A stretch of 64,000 nucleotides of DNA from Shouchella lonarensis (GCF_900096965.1 NZ_FMYM01000001.1:248001-312000), one strand, 5' to 3'; positions 18,501 to 29,997 are shown, counted from the first letter of the stretch. Numbers and translations: made by a program. The notes: a model not told the origin generated them from the letters alone.

Positions 18501-18868
18501 AAAAGTTTCGACATTTGTTTGTTCCTCATGCCTTGCTATTTATGGAGGGGGTATTGGAGGAGCGTAAAGGAAAAAAACAATTTGTTGTCCAAAAGGCGCT
18601 TGACATTACCTTAATAGAAGCTGTTCGACCGACACATACGTTATATATTCGCCTCCCACAAGCGCTGGACACGCCAACACGCTTTAGCGATATGACGTAT
18701 ATTTTGCAACGAGATCAAGGGACAACACCGGTTATTTTATACCGGGAACAAGAGGGAAAACCACGTCAATTGGAAGATATTTATCGTGTGGCACCAAAAG
18801 AAGGGACATTGCGCCTCTTAAAACAAATGCTTGGGGAGAAAAATGTGGTACTCCAGAAGTCGGAGTGA
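15593..18868 (+). CDS. dnaE: DNA polymerase III alpha subunit DnaE
   Basis: Replicative C-family polymerase that in Bacillus extends RNA primers before PolC takes over. The 1091 residues carry an N-terminal PHP domain (1-200, ALTDKHVLYG), the polymerase core (about 270-810) with the two catalytic aspartates in LPDIDIDFPDYRREE, a helix-hairpin-helix region, and a C-terminal OB fold (ETVRIAAWIRLVRQ). No proofreading exonuclease domain and no intein are present. It starts at ATG 15593 behind GTGAGGAAG. It is divergent from ytrHI and upstream of the malic enzyme gene, as in B. subtilis. Confidence 0.97.
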   Translation: MRALVTNIYSEYSLLQSTNRIDELVSRAAHLGYEALALTDKHVLYGCVPFFQACQRAGVKPLLGLEVSVSYGEAVVPVQLVAKNEIGYAQLRKFATELGCTSGVQALSLDHFQQGSDACFIFIGERALGRDPSQWWQRWCSLAQTGHAFFAARGAEIDQEGIAFAKEKRLPIIAAPSVRFLCEQDEPVYQLIREMAHDKGENKDELSSCMPSQTQLTALFPEELGVLAHMKEIAVNANVTLKLGVPHLPTYDNLSTTEAMTYLKQQCARGVNVRYGQLTKIVHKRLAQELRVIEEMGYASYFLIVADFVGYARQKGMLVGPGRGSAAGSLVAYVLMITDVDPLAHGLMFERFLNRARATLPDIDIDFPDYRREEIIAYVRRRFGKEKTAQIVTFGTFAARAAIRAVGKAQKLPDEWVGKIAKAIVPASLTIQEAVEKGIFRQYECRALDELLYFARQIEGLPRHVSVHAAGVIIDDRPLVQTVALQKTEDGQLITQADMYSLNELGLMKFDLLGLRNLTLLEQVCRNIEAMTAKKMRVTTIPLNDQKTFAMLREGRSTGVFQLESTGMRQTLKQLGPTEFADIVATSALYRPGPMEVIPTYIAGKKNPAAVTYIHEDIAPILSSTYGVIVYQEQIMQLVQVIGRYTLGEADIFRRAVSKKQQKVMEEQRGEFIRRAQENGYSEAVSCEVFAFIERFARYGFVKSHAVAYSFISYWLAYLKVHYTPAFYAALLSSVWQNHAKLYAYINEAKRDGLKILPPSVHESDAFFTVQGSAIRFGLLPIAGVSKPVVSEIISCRKKKRFEDLFDFYARMPTKVATTRVVEALIKSGAFDEFEQPREVLLANMEKAETFVKQLRSFEKSSAGLFTLRPMSPGYTTDVELDDRDYLSDEREVLGFYLSGHPLENEQEKLERFDRVMLRSCRPSRETVRIAAWIRLVRQITTKSHTKMAFVQMSDESDEGEAVIFPTEWEKFRHLFVPHALLFMEGVLEERKGKKQFVVQKALDITLIEAVRPTHTLYIRLPQALDTPTRFSDMTYILQRDQGTTPVILYREQEGKPRQLEDIYRVAPKEGTLRLLKQMLGEKNVVLQKSE

Positions 18869-19037
18869 AGGTAGATTTCAGGAAGGAAGGTATGAGTGGA
18901 AAGCCTTTGTGTACTTCTGGAGACGCCATGTTGATCTCTGAATGGAGGTTGGCTTTTGTGGTAAATTTGTTTATAATAGAAACCGTACATTTTTTAGTGG
19001 TCTGACCAGTGTGGTCGAAAATAAAGGAGAGAACAAC

Positions 19038-20273
19038 GTGCCAACGACAAGAGAAGAAGCACTGCATATGCATCGCACAAATCAAGGAAAACTAGCAACA
19101 GTCGCAAAAGTGCCAGTGAAGGATGCCAATGATTTAAGCTTGGCATATTCACCAGGTGTCGCTGAACCATGCAAAGAAATTTTTGAAGACGTGGAATCGG
19201 TATATGAGTACACGATGAAAGGGAATATGGTTGCTGTTGTTAGTAATGGGACAGCGGTACTTGGGCTAGGAAATATTGGTCCTGAAGCTTCTTTGCCGGT
19301 GATGGAAGGAAAAGCAGTTTTGTTTAAATCATTTGCAGGCGTGGATGCTTTCCCGATTTGCTTACGTTCAAATGACGTCGAAGAAATAATTCAGACCGTC
19401 AAGATGCTTGAACCGACATTTGGTGGAATTAACTTAGAGGATATTGCAGCACCAGACTGCTTTGTCATTGAGGAACGGTTGAAAAAAGAGACAAACATCC
19501 CTGTGTTTCATGATGACCAGCATGGTACAGCAATTGTGACATTAGCAGGGCTTATTAATGCTTTAAAGTTAAATGGGAAAAAATTGTCCGAAATTAAAGT
19601 GGTTGCAAACGGTGCGGGAGCGGCTGGGATTGCGATTATTAAACTCATGTTGCGTATGGGTGTACGTGATGTGATTATGTGTGACACGAAAGGTGCAATT
19701 TTTGAGGGACGGACGCATGGAATGAACGCTGTGAAAGACGCCGTTGCTCGGCGCACAAATCGTGATAAGGTTGAAGGAACACTCACAGATGTCATGAAAG
19801 GTGCAGATGTTTTTATTGGCGTGTCAGTTGCTGGAGCAGTCACCCCAGAAATGATTGCAAATATGAATGAGCACCCAATTATCTTTGCAATGGCGAATCC
19901 TGTGCCAGAAATTATGCCAGAGGATGCAAAGGCAGCAGGCGCTTTAGTCATTGGTACGGGACGCTCTGACTTCCCTAACCAAGTGAACAACGTGCTAGCC
20001 TTTCCTGGAATTTTTCGTGGGGCGCTTGATGTTCGGGCAACACATATCAATGAAGAAATGAAAATCGCGGCGGTGTATGCGATTGCTAACCTTGTGTCTA
20101 AACAGGATTTGTCAGTCGATTATGTGATTCCCGCACCGTTTGATTCTCGCGTTGCCCCAGCTGTGGCAAGTGCAGTTGCAACAGCTGCAATGGAAACTGG
20201 GGTGGCCCGGTTGCGCGTCGATCCAGAAGCAGTTGCTGAAAAGACAAGAAGGTTAACGATGATCGATGAGTGA
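19038..20273 (+). CDS. ytsJ: Malic enzyme (YtsJ type)
   Basis: Oxidatively decarboxylates malate to pyruvate with NAD(P) reduction. The 411-residue length matches the short bacterial form. Motifs include [15 protein letters not shown] near residue 40, the metal/substrate site EDIAAPDCF and [11 protein letters not shown], and the dinucleotide motif NGAGAAGIA. The GTG at 19038 was chosen for AAGGAGAG 6 bases upstream; the frame upstream to 18942 lacks a site. In B. subtilis YtsJ is the NADP-dependent isoform used for growth on malate. It is followed by a FadR-type regulator and accDA. Confidence 0.94.
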   Translation: MPTTREEALHMHRTNQGKLATVAKVPVKDANDLSLAYSPGVAEPCKEIFEDVESVYEYTMKGNMVAVVSNGTAVLGLGNIGPEASLPVMEGKAVLFKSFAGVDAFPICLRSNDVEEIIQTVKMLEPTFGGINLEDIAAPDCFVIEERLKKETNIPVFHDDQHGTAIVTLAGLINALKLNGKKLSEIKVVANGAGAAGIAIIKLMLRMGVRDVIMCDTKGAIFEGRTHGMNAVKDAVARRTNRDKVEGTLTDVMKGADVFIGVSVAGAVTPEMIANMNEHPIIFAMANPVPEIMPEDAKAAGALVIGTGRSDFPNQVNNVLAFPGIFRGALDVRATHINEEMKIAAVYAIANLVSKQDLSVDYVIPAPFDSRVAPAVASAVATAAMETGVARLRVDPEAVAEKTRRLTMIDE

Positions 20274-20292
20274 GCGCAGGTGATAAAAGCGA

Positions 20293-20928
20293 ATGTCAAC
20301 AAAACAACCAAAACGATATGTTGAAATTATTCAAGCGCTTAGCGAAATGATTCAACAAGACGATTTAAAAACAGGTGATCGCTTGCCTTCAGAGAGAGAA
20401 CTTAGCGACAGGTTGTCTGTTGGTCGTTCTTCTATTCGTGAAGCACTGCGAGGGCTTGAACTATTGGACATTATTGAAACCCGCCGTGGTGAAGGTACGT
20501 TTATGAAGGCGCCTTCTAGTTACCGTCTTGTTGACTTACTACTGTCGTTTCTGTTAAAAGATGAAAAAGCAATGCAGGATTTAACAGAGACAAGGCGAAT
20601 CATAGAGTTACAGGCACTACAACTTGCATGTAAGCGGATAACAGCGGCTGATTTGGATAAATTAATATTACTGACCTCTTCACGCGGAGAGGTTTCTCTT
20701 GAAGAGGATTACCTGTTTCATGAAACGATTGTAGCAGCGTGTGGCAATACATTGTTACAACACTTGTGGAAATCGCTCGTTGCTTTTCACCGAGAGGCAT
20801 TGAAGCATGCCACGCCAAATAGAGAAGATACACAAACGCATGAAAAAATTGTTGAGGCAATAGCGGGTCGTGATGCGCCTCGTGCATTGCGTATCATGGC
20901 AACACATTTAGAAGAAAGCCCTTTTTAA
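20293..20928 (+). CDS. FadR-subfamily GntR transcriptional regulator
   Basis: A 211-residue regulator. Residues 10-75 are a GntR winged helix (LPSERELSDRLSVGRSSIREALRGLE) and 80-205 an all-helical FCD ligand-binding domain with acidic/His residues of the usual metal site. It lies between malic enzyme and accD, so control of malate, fatty-acid or acetyl-CoA metabolism is a reasonable inference, but the ligand cannot be read from sequence. Only 57 bp separate it from accD. Confidence 0.87.
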   Translation: MSTKQPKRYVEIIQALSEMIQQDDLKTGDRLPSERELSDRLSVGRSSIREALRGLELLDIIETRRGEGTFMKAPSSYRLVDLLLSFLLKDEKAMQDLTETRRIIELQALQLACKRITAADLDKLILLTSSRGEVSLEEDYLFHETIVAACGNTLLQHLWKSLVAFHREALKHATPNREDTQTHEKIVEAIAGRDAPRALRIMATHLEESPF

Positions 20929-20984
20929 GAGCAATTTGGTTGATTGCGCACGCATCAAGATGATTGAAGTGAGGAGCGATACAT

Positions 20985-21875
20985 GTGTTGAAGGATATAT
21001 TTACAAAGAAAAAGAAAAAGCGCCGGTACGCGACAATCCCCTCAGAAAGAGCGAAGCAAGAAGTGCCAGAAGGGCTCATGACAAAGTGCCCATCATGCCG
21101 TACGATTATGTATACGAAAGATTTGAAAAAGAACTTAGCGGTGTGTCGGACATGCGGTCATCATCATCGTATGACAGCAAAGGAGCGTATTGCTGCTTTA
21201 GTCGATGCGGGAACATTTAAAGAGTACGACCAAGACTTAATTGGGAAAAATCCACTCGATTTTCCTGGATATGAAGAGAAGTTGGCAAGTGATCAAAAGA
21301 AAACGGGTCTAAATGAGGCAGTTGTCTATGGCACAGGTAAGATCAATGATTATCCAGTTGTCATTGCAGTCATGGATGCGAACTTTCGAATGGGAAGCAT
21401 GGGTGCTGCTGTTGGCGAAAAGCTTACCCGTGCAGTGGAAAAAGCGATTGAAACGAAATTCCCACTGTTAATTTTCTCGGCCTCAGGTGGTGCACGTATG
21501 CAAGAAGGCATATTAAGCTTAATGCAGATGGCGAAAACAAGTGTTGCATTAGAGCGTTTAAATCGTGCTGGAGGACTGTTTATTTCTGTCATGACCCATC
21601 CGACAACCGGTGGTGTGTCCGCAAGCTTTGCCTCACTTGGTGATTATAATTTCGCAGAACCAAAAGCATTAATTGGCTTTGCCGGGAGACGTATTATTGA
21701 ACAGACGATACGTCAAGAATTGCCTGATGACTTTCAGACAGCTGAATTTTTATTAGAACATGGGCAGCTTGATCGCGTTGTTCCTCGATTGGAAATGAAA
21801 TCTTTATTAACAGATGTACTTGCCATACATAGTGTAGCAGGTAGGAGGGGTTCACCGTCTCATGTTAGCGGTTAA
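20985..21875 (+). CDS. accD: Acetyl-CoA carboxylase carboxyltransferase beta subunit
   Basis: Forms with AccA the carboxyltransferase that moves CO2 from biotin to acetyl-CoA, giving malonyl-CoA for fatty-acid synthesis. The 296-residue protein starts with GTG 20985 after GAGGAG. Residues 33-60 form the four-Cys zinc ribbon ([10 protein letters not shown] ... [11 protein letters not shown]), followed by a crotonase-fold domain with the oxyanion motif [12 protein letters not shown]. accA follows after 29 bp. The end of the gene (SPSHVSG) overlaps the accA leader region. Confidence 0.96.
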   Translation: MLKDIFTKKKKKRRYATIPSERAKQEVPEGLMTKCPSCRTIMYTKDLKKNLAVCRTCGHHHRMTAKERIAALVDAGTFKEYDQDLIGKNPLDFPGYEEKLASDQKKTGLNEAVVYGTGKINDYPVVIAVMDANFRMGSMGAAVGEKLTRAVEKAIETKFPLLIFSASGGARMQEGILSLMQMAKTSVALERLNRAGGLFISVMTHPTTGGVSASFASLGDYNFAEPKALIGFAGRRIIEQTIRQELPDDFQTAEFLLEHGQLDRVVPRLEMKSLLTDVLAIHSVAGRRGSPSHVSG

Positions 21876-21904
21876 ATATGCCAAAATGATAAGGGGGAAG
21901 TGGA

Positions 21905-22882
21905 GTGTCCTCAGAGCAACCATTTGAACAACCAGTAATCGATTTACAAAAGAAAATTGCAGATTTGCGCGCATTTGCCACGGAGCGTGATCTAGATTTG
22001 AGCCGTGAGATTGAAAAGATGGAGCAGCGACTTGCTGTGCTAGAGGAAGATGTATATGGAAATTTGCAGCCGTGGGATCGGGTGCAAATTGCGCGTCATC
22101 ATCACCGACCAACAACACTTGATTATGTCGCAGAATTATTTGATTCATTTTTAGAAATGCATGGTGACCGTCTTTTTGGTGATGATCAAGCAATCGTTGG
22201 TGGGATTGCACTGTATAAAGGTCAGCCTGTCACGGTCATTGGTCATCAGCGCGGAAAAGATACAAAAGAAAACATTCGTCGTTTTTTTGGCTCGCCTCAT
22301 CCCGAAGGGTATCGGAAAGCGCTCCGGTTAATGAAGCAAGCTGAAAAATTTGGTCGCCCCATCATTTGCTTAATTGATACAAAAGGCGCATATCCGGGTA
22401 AGTCTGCAGAGGAACGTGGACAAAGTGAGGCGATTGCGAGGAATTTGTTAGAAATGGCGGGATTGCATGTGCCGACAATTAGTATTGTAATTGGCGAAGG
22501 AGGTAGCGGTGGTGCGCTTGCTTTAGGTGTTGCCGATCGCATTTACATGCTAGAGAATGCAACATACTCGGTTATTTCTCCAGAAGGTGCGGCAGCGTTG
22601 TTATGGAAGGATGCGACACAGGCAAGGAGAGCGGCAGAAACGATGCGCATTACAGCCCCTGATTTGTTTGATTTAGGTATTATTGATGCCATTATTCCAG
22701 AGCCACGCGGTGGCGCACAAAAAGACATTGTGAAGCAAGCAAAAGCCATTGCTGATGTGTTAGACACTTCTTTAGCAGAATTACAAGAAAAGCAAGTGGA
22801 GACATTATTGAATGAGCGCTATGATAAATTCAAAAAAATGGGTGAGATTGCTCAGAAAGTGAGCACAATAGCAACAAAGTGA
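21905..22882 (+). CDS. accA: Acetyl-CoA carboxylase carboxyltransferase alpha subunit
   Basis: Partner of AccD. The 325-residue protein has an N-terminal helical segment (1-85) containing the [15 protein letters not shown] motif and a crotonase-fold domain with [19 protein letters not shown] and [14 protein letters not shown]. It starts with GTG 21905 behind AAGGGGGAAGTGGA. A clear terminator follows at 22904, ending the accDA unit. Confidence 0.96.
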   Translation: MSSEQPFEQPVIDLQKKIADLRAFATERDLDLSREIEKMEQRLAVLEEDVYGNLQPWDRVQIARHHHRPTTLDYVAELFDSFLEMHGDRLFGDDQAIVGGIALYKGQPVTVIGHQRGKDTKENIRRFFGSPHPEGYRKALRLMKQAEKFGRPIICLIDTKGAYPGKSAEERGQSEAIARNLLEMAGLHVPTISIVIGEGGSGGALALGVADRIYMLENATYSVISPEGAAALLWKDATQARRAAETMRITAPDLFDLGIIDAIIPEPRGGAQKDIVKQAKAIADVLDTSLAELQEKQVETLLNERYDKFKKMGEIAQKVSTIATK

Positions 22883-22903
22883 ACATTGTAAGCTTAGAGT
22901 GAG

Positions 22904-22939
22904 ACAGCAACGGAGGGAAAAACTTTCGTTGCTGTTTTT
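22904..22939 (+). terminator. Intrinsic terminator of accDA
   Basis: ACAGCAACG pairs perfectly with CGTTGCTGT, followed by TTTTTA. Confidence 0.9.
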
Positions 22940-23059
22940 ATGTTTGTGCGCAAAGTAGGTATTTAATAGATTTTTAGAAATGAGAGGACAAGCGCCGCCT
23001 CATGAGAGAGGGTCTTGACATAGTGTATCTTATTCTCGAAAAAAGGAGGTGTTTTTAAG

Positions 23060-23326
23060 ATGATAGACAAGAATTTTTTATCTCTTCCAATAGAGGTGGA
23101 AATCATTCCATTAGGAGGGAGTAAAGAAATCTCTTGCGGTCCAGACAATGTGACACAAACATGGAACTTGACACCAGGAACAACGTATATTTATACGTGT
23201 CTTGATCCTAACAACGTTGAAACCATCTTAGGCGCATATGCGTGTGGTGTCATTGGTGGCGCAATTGTCATTCAACGTGTACCACCAGGTCTAAAGGCGG
23301 TATTGAAATGTGGCGGTGGTGCATAA
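23060..23326 (+). CDS. Unknown small Cys/Gly-rich protein
   Basis: An 88-residue protein that I do not recognise. It has a strong ribosome binding site (AAAGGAGGTG, 23042-23051) before ATG 23060. It lacks a signal peptide. Features visible: four cysteines, spaced through ISCGPDN, IYTCLDPNN, AYACGVIGG and the C-terminal LKCGGGA; a beta-rich pattern; a short hydrophobic glycine-containing segment (about residues 58-73). It is flanked by the accDA terminator and a hairpin before pfkA, so it is a single-gene unit inserted in a junction that is normally accA-pfkA in Bacillus. Confidence 0.6.
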   Translation: MIDKNFLSLPIEVEIIPLGGSKEISCGPDNVTQTWNLTPGTTYIYTCLDPNNVETILGAYACGVIGGAIVIQRVPPGLKAVLKCGGGA

Positions 23327-23350
23327 GGGCAATGGAGAGCAATGTGAAGT

Positions 23351-23385
23351 TATGCCGTAATTATGATGATCACTGTGGCGGCATA
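23351..23385 (+). other. Hairpin after the 88-residue gene
   Basis: TATGCCG (23351-23357) pairs with CGGCATA (23379-23385). The T-run is poor, so a terminator role is possible but not certain. Confidence 0.4.
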
Positions 23386-23558
23386 TCCTCTTCAGTATGG
23401 CTATCAGGTGCTGGCATGCTTTACTTGTCAGTACCTCTTTTTTATTGCACATAGAAAATGTAAGTAAAAAATATCCAGCCCTTGTGTTCCTTTAGGCAAA
23501 ATGGTATGTTTATGGCAGAGGTATATCGTTATAAGACGTTTCACCAGTGGTTACATAA

Positions 23559-24542
<984 letters not shown>

Positions 24543-24574
24543 GACGAGAAAGATCATAGAAACAGGAGGAAAAC

Positions 24575-26329
24575 ATGCGGAAAACAAAAATTGTTTGTAC
24601 CATCGGTCCAGCAAGTGAAAGTGTTGAAAAATTAACATCTCTAATTGAGTCAGGAATGAATGTGGCGAGGTTAAACTTCTCGCACGGTGATTTTACTGAA
24701 CATGGACAGCGCATTAAAAATATTCGTCAAGCGGCAGCAGAAACTGGGAAAACGATTGCGATTTTACTTGACACAAAAGGTCCTGAAATTCGTACCCAAA
24801 CAGTAAAAGGTGGTGCAGTTCCACTTGAAAAAGGGTCTCAACTTGTCATTTCAATGACAGAGGTGGAAGGAACAAGTGAAAAGATTTCAATCACGTATCC
24901 AGGGCTAGTAGACGACGTAAAAATTGGTGACTCGATTTTACTTGATGATGGTCTCATTGGTCTAGAAGTGACAGATATTCGCGCAAATGAGATTGTAACA
25001 ACCGTTCGTAATAGTGGTGTGTTAAAAAATAAGAAAGGGTGTAATGTGCCAGGTGTACGGGTCAAATTACCAGGGATGACCGAAAAAGATGCGGCTGACA
25101 TCGCTTTTGGTGTTGAACAGGGTGTTGACTTTGTCGCGGCCTCTTTTGTTCGGCGTGCATCAGATGTGCTCGAAATCCGCGAATTGCTTGAGCGTAAAGG
25201 TGCTGCGCATATTAATATCATCCCGAAGATTGAGAATCAAGAAGGGGTCAACAATATTGACGAAATTTTAGCTGTATCAGACGGTTTAATGATTGCACGC
25301 GGTGATCTAGGGGTAGAGATTCCAGCCGAGGAAGTCCCGCTTGTTCAAAAACAATTAATCAAGAAATGTAACGAACAAGCAAAACCGGTCATCACAGCGA
25401 CACAAATGCTTGACTCGATGCAACGAAACCCGCGTCCAACACGGGCTGAGGCGAGTGATGTTGCAAACGCGATTTTTGACGGGACAGATGCAATTATGCT
25501 TTCAGGTGAAACAGCAGCAGGTGATTACCCTGTTGAAGCTGTACAAACAATGCATACAATTGCAAGTCGAACAGAGCAAGCATTGAACTATGAAAACATG
25601 CTCCGCAAAAAAATGCGCGAACAAAAAGTGACGATTACAACATCAATTGGACAGGCTGTTGCATACACTGCTTCAACATTGCAAGCAGCAGCAATTTTAA
25701 CTGCGACAGAAAGTGGTCATACGGCGCGAATTACTTCGAAATTTCGTCCAAAATCACCCATTATTGCTGTGACAGGAAATGACCATGTTTCGCGGAAATT
25801 GGCGCTTGTATGGGGTGTTGTGCCGCTTCTTGGTCGTGCAGCAAAGACAACGGACGAGATGCTCGAGTGTACGGTTGAAACGGCTGTTGCGTCCGGTCAT
25901 GTGAAGCAAGGGGAACTGGTCGTCATTACTGCAGGCGTACCTGTCGGTGAATCAGGGACGACAAACCTCATGAAAGTTCATATGTTGGGTGAAGTCGCTG
26001 CAAAGGGTCAAGGGATTGGTCAGTGCTCTGCCGCGGGTAAAATTGTCGTTGCAAGATCAGCCGAGGAAGCAAATGAAAAAGTGAACAATGGTGATATTTT
26101 AGTCATGGGTGCAACGGACAAAGAGATGATTCCGGCGTTTGAAAAGGCAGGTGCCGTCATTACAGCTGCTGGTGGTCTGACTTCTCATGCAGCCGTTGTT
26201 GGGCTTAACTTGAGTACGCCTGTGGTTGTTGGTGTGGAACATGCATTAACGTTGTTTAAAGACGGGGATGAAGTGACCGTGGATGCCGTCAGTGGTAATA
26301 TTTATAGTGGACATGCCAGTGTGCTATAA
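24575..26329 (+). CDS. pyk: Pyruvate kinase with C-terminal PEP-utilising domain
   Basis: Last step of glycolysis. The 584 residues comprise the TIM barrel and B domain (1-340), with [15 protein letters not shown] and the active-site lid [17 protein letters not shown] plus the signature ATQMLDSM, an allosteric C domain (340-470), and the extra Bacillus-type C-terminal domain (about 475-584) with the phosphohistidine-like loop [11 protein letters not shown]. It is the second gene of pfkA-pyk. Confidence 0.97.
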   Translation: MRKTKIVCTIGPASESVEKLTSLIESGMNVARLNFSHGDFTEHGQRIKNIRQAAAETGKTIAILLDTKGPEIRTQTVKGGAVPLEKGSQLVISMTEVEGTSEKISITYPGLVDDVKIGDSILLDDGLIGLEVTDIRANEIVTTVRNSGVLKNKKGCNVPGVRVKLPGMTEKDAADIAFGVEQGVDFVAASFVRRASDVLEIRELLERKGAAHINIIPKIENQEGVNNIDEILAVSDGLMIARGDLGVEIPAEEVPLVQKQLIKKCNEQAKPVITATQMLDSMQRNPRPTRAEASDVANAIFDGTDAIMLSGETAAGDYPVEAVQTMHTIASRTEQALNYENMLRKKMREQKVTITTSIGQAVAYTASTLQAAAILTATESGHTARITSKFRPKSPIIAVTGNDHVSRKLALVWGVVPLLGRAAKTTDEMLECTVETAVASGHVKQGELVVITAGVPVGESGTTNLMKVHMLGEVAAKGQGIGQCSAAGKIVVARSAEEANEKVNNGDILVMGATDKEMIPAFEKAGAVITAAGGLTSHAAVVGLNLSTPVVVGVEHALTLFKDGDEVTVDAVSGNIYSGHASVL

Positions 26330-26459
26330 TTAAAAATCGATGAGGGCGCAACCTTGGATGGCGTTTTTATAGGAGATAAGCCAAAATGCTGGTGAGGATG
26401 GGGAGGAGACAGCGCCTCCCTTGCACTCTTCGAATGAGTAAACAGAAAAGTAGGGATGG

Positions 26460-26858
26460 ATGATGAGGAGAATCATATTTGCTTGTGCCATCGGCTTCCC
26501 GTTGTTGGAGTTAGTGCTCATCGTTTTATTGAGTAACTGGCTTGGCGTTTTTTCAGTGATTGCACTCATGTTTTTGACGGGGACAATAGGCGTGATATTT
26601 GCAAAGCGCCAAGGGCTACAAACATTGCGATTAGCACAGTTACAAATACAACAAGGACAGCTTCCGAGTGGTGCACTTTTAGACGGCGTTTTCTTATTTA
26701 TGGGTGCGCTGCTACTTATTGTTCCGGGTTTCTTAACCGATTTAATAGGATTATGTTGTTTATTACCTTATGTGCGAGGATGGCTGAAAGCTTTTGTTGT
26801 GACAATTTTTCAACGGATGGTTGCGCGTGGTCAGTGGATTGTCGTAAAGAGAAGATAA
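26460..26858 (+). CDS. fxsA: FxsA family membrane protein (YtzA)
   Basis: A 132-residue membrane protein with four hydrophobic segments. The family signature LPLLELVLIVLLSNWLG-like N-terminus and the IGVIFAKRQGLQTLRLAQLQ cytoplasmic loop, followed by DGVFLFMGALLLIVPGFLTD, are typical of FxsA, known for overexpression suppressing phage F exclusion in E. coli; the native role is unclear. It lies after pyk as in B. subtilis. ytvI, the usual next gene there, is absent. Confidence 0.9.
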   Translation: MMRRIIFACAIGFPLLELVLIVLLSNWLGVFSVIALMFLTGTIGVIFAKRQGLQTLRLAQLQIQQGQLPSGALLDGVFLFMGALLLIVPGFLTDLIGLCCLLPYVRGWLKAFVVTIFQRMVARGQWIVVKRR

Positions 26859-26939
26859 GGAAAAAAATATGGAAGATGTAGCTGAATGTTTGTATCTATG
26901 ATATGATAGTACATGTTTGAATTGCTAGGAGGAAAAACA

Positions 26940-27413
26940 GTGTTATCACAAGGTTCATGGTTTCTGTTGTTGCTTATGGCAATAGCGATTGTCGCAAAAA
27001 ATCAATCGTTACTCATTGCGGTTGTCATTTTGCTGGTCATCAAATGGACACAACTTGGTGATAAGTTATTCCCTCTTTTGCAAACAAAAGGCATCCATCT
27101 AGGCGTCTTAATCATCACGATTGCTGTACTCACGCCAATTGCGACTGGAGAGATCGGTTTTAAGCAACTCATTGAAGCAACAAAATCGCTGTATGCGTGG
27201 ATTGCGCTTGGGAGCGGGATTGCTGTCGCCCTAATTGCGGCGAGCGGATTGGACTTATTAAAACAAGATCCTCATATTACCACGGCATTAGTACTTGGTA
27301 CAATTATTGCTGTTTCTGTCTTCCACGGTGTTGCCGTTGGACCGCTGATTGGAGCTGGCATTGCTTATTTAACAATGAGAGTGATCCAGTTTTTTGCACA
27401 ATGGGGTGGATAA
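26940..27413 (+). CDS. ytwI: DUF441 membrane protein (YtwI)
   Basis: A 157-residue polytopic membrane protein. GTG 26940 follows CTAGGAGGAA (26924-26933) at good distance; the nine-codon extension from 26913 contains the binding site itself. The conserved stretches KGIHLGVLIITIAVLTPIATGEIGFK and DPHITTALVLGTIIAVSVFHGVAVGPLIGAGIAY are diagnostic for DUF441. Function unknown. It lies immediately before citZ, as in B. subtilis. Confidence 0.92.
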   Translation: MLSQGSWFLLLLMAIAIVAKNQSLLIAVVILLVIKWTQLGDKLFPLLQTKGIHLGVLIITIAVLTPIATGEIGFKQLIEATKSLYAWIALGSGIAVALIAASGLDLLKQDPHITTALVLGTIIAVSVFHGVAVGPLIGAGIAYLTMRVIQFFAQWGG

Positions 27414-27481
27414 ATGTATCGTGAGGATAGGCGTGAATCAAGGGGTGGACAATCTTATATAGGCATAAAGGAGCGAGGAAG

Positions 27482-28588
27482 ATGACGACAACGCGCGGTT
27501 TAGAAGGGATTGTAGCAACACAGTCAAGTGTGAGCTCAATTATTGATGATGAATTAACATACCAAGGCTATGGCATTGATGATTTGGCTAACCATGCTCG
27601 TTTTGAAGAGGTTGTGTACCTGCTTTGGAACGGCGTACTTCCAGCGAAAGAACAATTGCAATCGTTTTCAGACGAGTTACAAAAAGCAGCATTTGTTCCG
27701 AAAGAAATTTTTGAGCAAATGAAAGCCTATCCAATCACAACAGTGCACCCAATGGCAGCGCTAAGAACAGCCATCTCTACATTAGGTCTTTATGATGAAG
27801 AAGCTGAGGAGATGAATGGGGAAGCGAACTATCGCAAGGCGATCAAACTCCAAGCCAAAATCCCAACCATTGTTGCTGGATTTGAGCGCATTCGTTCGGG
27901 GAAAGAACCTGTTGAACCTAATCCAAATTTATCATTTGCAGCCAATTTCTTATACATGTTAAACGGTACAGTGCCAGATGAGCTATCCGTACGTGCATTT
28001 GATAAGGCACTTGTCTTACATGCCGACCATGAATTAAATGCATCGACATTTACGGCGCGCGTATGTGTTGCGACATTGTCAGATGTATATTCTGGTCTCA
28101 CAGCAGCGATTGGTGCACTAAAAGGACCATTACATGGCGGTGCCAACGAAGCTGTGATGAAAATGCTCGTTGAAATTGATGAGCTAGAAAATGTAGAACC
28201 ATATATTCGCGCAGCGCTCGATCGTAAAGAAAAAATTATGGGCTTTGGACACCGTGTATATAAAAATGGTGATCCACGTGCGAAGCATCTGCGTCAAATG
28301 TCAAAGGAACTCACAGATGTCATAAAAGAATCAAAATGGTACGAGATGTCATTAAAGATCGAGGAAATGGTTACGAAAGAAAAAGGACTATTGCCAAATG
28401 TTGATTTTTACTCGGCAACAGTCTACCATAGTTTAGGGATCAAACATGATTTGTTCACACCAATTTTTGCAATTAGCCGAACGTCTGGTTGGCTCGCACA
28501 TATTTTAGAGCAGTATGAAAACAACCGTTTGATTCGTCCACGTGCAGAGTATATCGGTCCTGACAAGCGGTCTTTCCCGAAAAAGTAA
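27482..28588 (+). CDS. citZ: Citrate synthase
   Basis: Condenses oxaloacetate and acetyl-CoA at the entry to the TCA cycle. The 368-residue protein is the short Gram-positive type. Catalytic His and Asp regions are seen in LHADHELNASTFTARV, GPLHGGANEAVM and GFGHRVYKNGDPRAKHL, and the C-terminal Asp in VDFYSATVY. It heads the citZ-icd-mdh cluster; icd follows after 53 bp. No clear cre or CcpC box was identified upstream. Confidence 0.97.
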   Translation: MTTTRGLEGIVATQSSVSSIIDDELTYQGYGIDDLANHARFEEVVYLLWNGVLPAKEQLQSFSDELQKAAFVPKEIFEQMKAYPITTVHPMAALRTAISTLGLYDEEAEEMNGEANYRKAIKLQAKIPTIVAGFERIRSGKEPVEPNPNLSFAANFLYMLNGTVPDELSVRAFDKALVLHADHELNASTFTARVCVATLSDVYSGLTAAIGALKGPLHGGANEAVMKMLVEIDELENVEPYIRAALDRKEKIMGFGHRVYKNGDPRAKHLRQMSKELTDVIKESKWYEMSLKIEEMVTKEKGLLPNVDFYSATVYHSLGIKHDLFTPIFAISRTSGWLAHILEQYENNRLIRPRAEYIGPDKRSFPKK

Positions 28589-28641
28589 TTATTGATATGA
28601 ACGAATGTTAAATCGTATTTGTAACGGAGGAGGTTTTTTTC

Positions 28642-29910
28642 ATGACAGCAGGAGAAAAGATTCAGACAAAAAATGGTGTTTTACAAGTGCCAAATGAGCC
28701 AATTGTGCCCTTTATTGAGGGAGATGGGACAGGACCAGACATTTGGGCAGCAGCTTCACGTGTATTAGATGCAGCGGTAGAAAAAGCGTATAATGGTGAG
28801 CGTCAAATTCACTGGAAAGAAATTTTAGCGGGTGAAAAAGCGTATAACGAAACAGGTGAATGGTTGCCAGCGGAGACACTTGAAGCAGTACGCGAATATT
28901 TGATCGCGATTAAAGGCCCTCTTACAACACCAATTGGTGGGGGAATTCGGTCGCTAAACGTTGCGCTCCGTCAAGAACTCGATTTATACACATGCTTGCG
29001 TCCAGTGCGTTATTTTACGGGCGTGCCATCGCCAGTAAAACGTCCAGAAGATACAAATATGGTCATTTTCCGCGAAAATACAGAGGACATTTACGCTGGG
29101 ATTGAGTTTCAAGAAGGATCCGCAGAAGTTCAGAAAGTGATTGACTTCTTAAAAACGGAGATGGGTATTCAAAAAATCCGTTTCCCAGAAACATCTGGGA
29201 TCGGTATTAAACCTGTATCAAAAGAAGGGACAGAACGTATTGTCCGTTCAGCGATCCAATATGCGCTAGATGAAGGCCGTAAGAGTGTAACGCTTGTTCA
29301 TAAAGGGAACATCATGAAATTTACAGAAGGTGCCTTTAAAAACTGGGGCTATGAACTAGCTGAACGTGAATTTGGCGCACAAGTATTCACGTGGGCACAA
29401 TACGACAAGATTGCTGAGGAGCAAGGAAGAGAAGCTGCCGACCAAGCACAAAATGAGGCAGAAGCAGCGGGCAAGATCATCGTCAAAGATGCAATTGCAG
29501 ACATCTTCCTCCAGCAAATTTTGACGCGTCCAAAAGAGTTTGATGTTGTGGTGACGATGAACTTAAACGGCGACTATATTTCTGATGCACTTGCTGCGCA
29601 AGTAGGCGGTATCGGGATTGCACCAGGAGCAAATATTAACTACGATACAGGGCACGCAATTTTTGAAGCGACGCACGGCACAGCGCCGAAATATGCGGGC
29701 TTAGATAAAGTGAATCCTTCTTCTGTGTTGCTTTCTGGAGAGCTGCTCCTTCGCCATCTTGGTTGGACAGAAGCAGCAGAACTGATCATGGCTGCAATGG
29801 ATAAAACGATTGAAAGCAAAGTTGTCACATATGATTTCGCTCGTTTAATGGATGGTGCAACCGAAGTATCATGTTCTGGGTTTGCAGACGAACTCATTAA
29901 AAATTTGTAG
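28642..29910 (+). CDS. icd: Isocitrate dehydrogenase (NADP)
   Basis: Oxidative decarboxylation of isocitrate to 2-oxoglutarate. The 422-residue protein has the substrate loop [14 protein letters not shown], with the Ser that contacts isocitrate, the Arg cluster around LRPVRYFTG, catalytic Lys/Tyr region [15 protein letters not shown], the metal aspartates in [18 protein letters not shown], and the NADP loop [11 protein letters not shown]. It is the second gene of the TCA cluster and starts at ATG 28642 behind ACGGAGGAGG. Confidence 0.97.
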   Translation: MTAGEKIQTKNGVLQVPNEPIVPFIEGDGTGPDIWAAASRVLDAAVEKAYNGERQIHWKEILAGEKAYNETGEWLPAETLEAVREYLIAIKGPLTTPIGGGIRSLNVALRQELDLYTCLRPVRYFTGVPSPVKRPEDTNMVIFRENTEDIYAGIEFQEGSAEVQKVIDFLKTEMGIQKIRFPETSGIGIKPVSKEGTERIVRSAIQYALDEGRKSVTLVHKGNIMKFTEGAFKNWGYELAEREFGAQVFTWAQYDKIAEEQGREAADQAQNEAEAAGKIIVKDAIADIFLQQILTRPKEFDVVVTMNLNGDYISDALAAQVGGIGIAPGANINYDTGHAIFEATHGTAPKYAGLDKVNPSSVLLSGELLLRHLGWTEAAELIMAAMDKTIESKVVTYDFARLMDGATEVSCSGFADELIKNL

Positions 29911-29997
29911 TCAAATTTTGATATAGAGAGTGGGCTTGGACTAGTCAGGCTCTCTCTTCTCTTATAAAAAATAGAAAACGTTATGGGAGTGTGTGAA

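Noticed and set aside
15593..18868. Intein or frameshift in dnaE
   Set aside because: The frame is continuous, of normal length, and catalytic motifs are uninterrupted. The same holds for polA.
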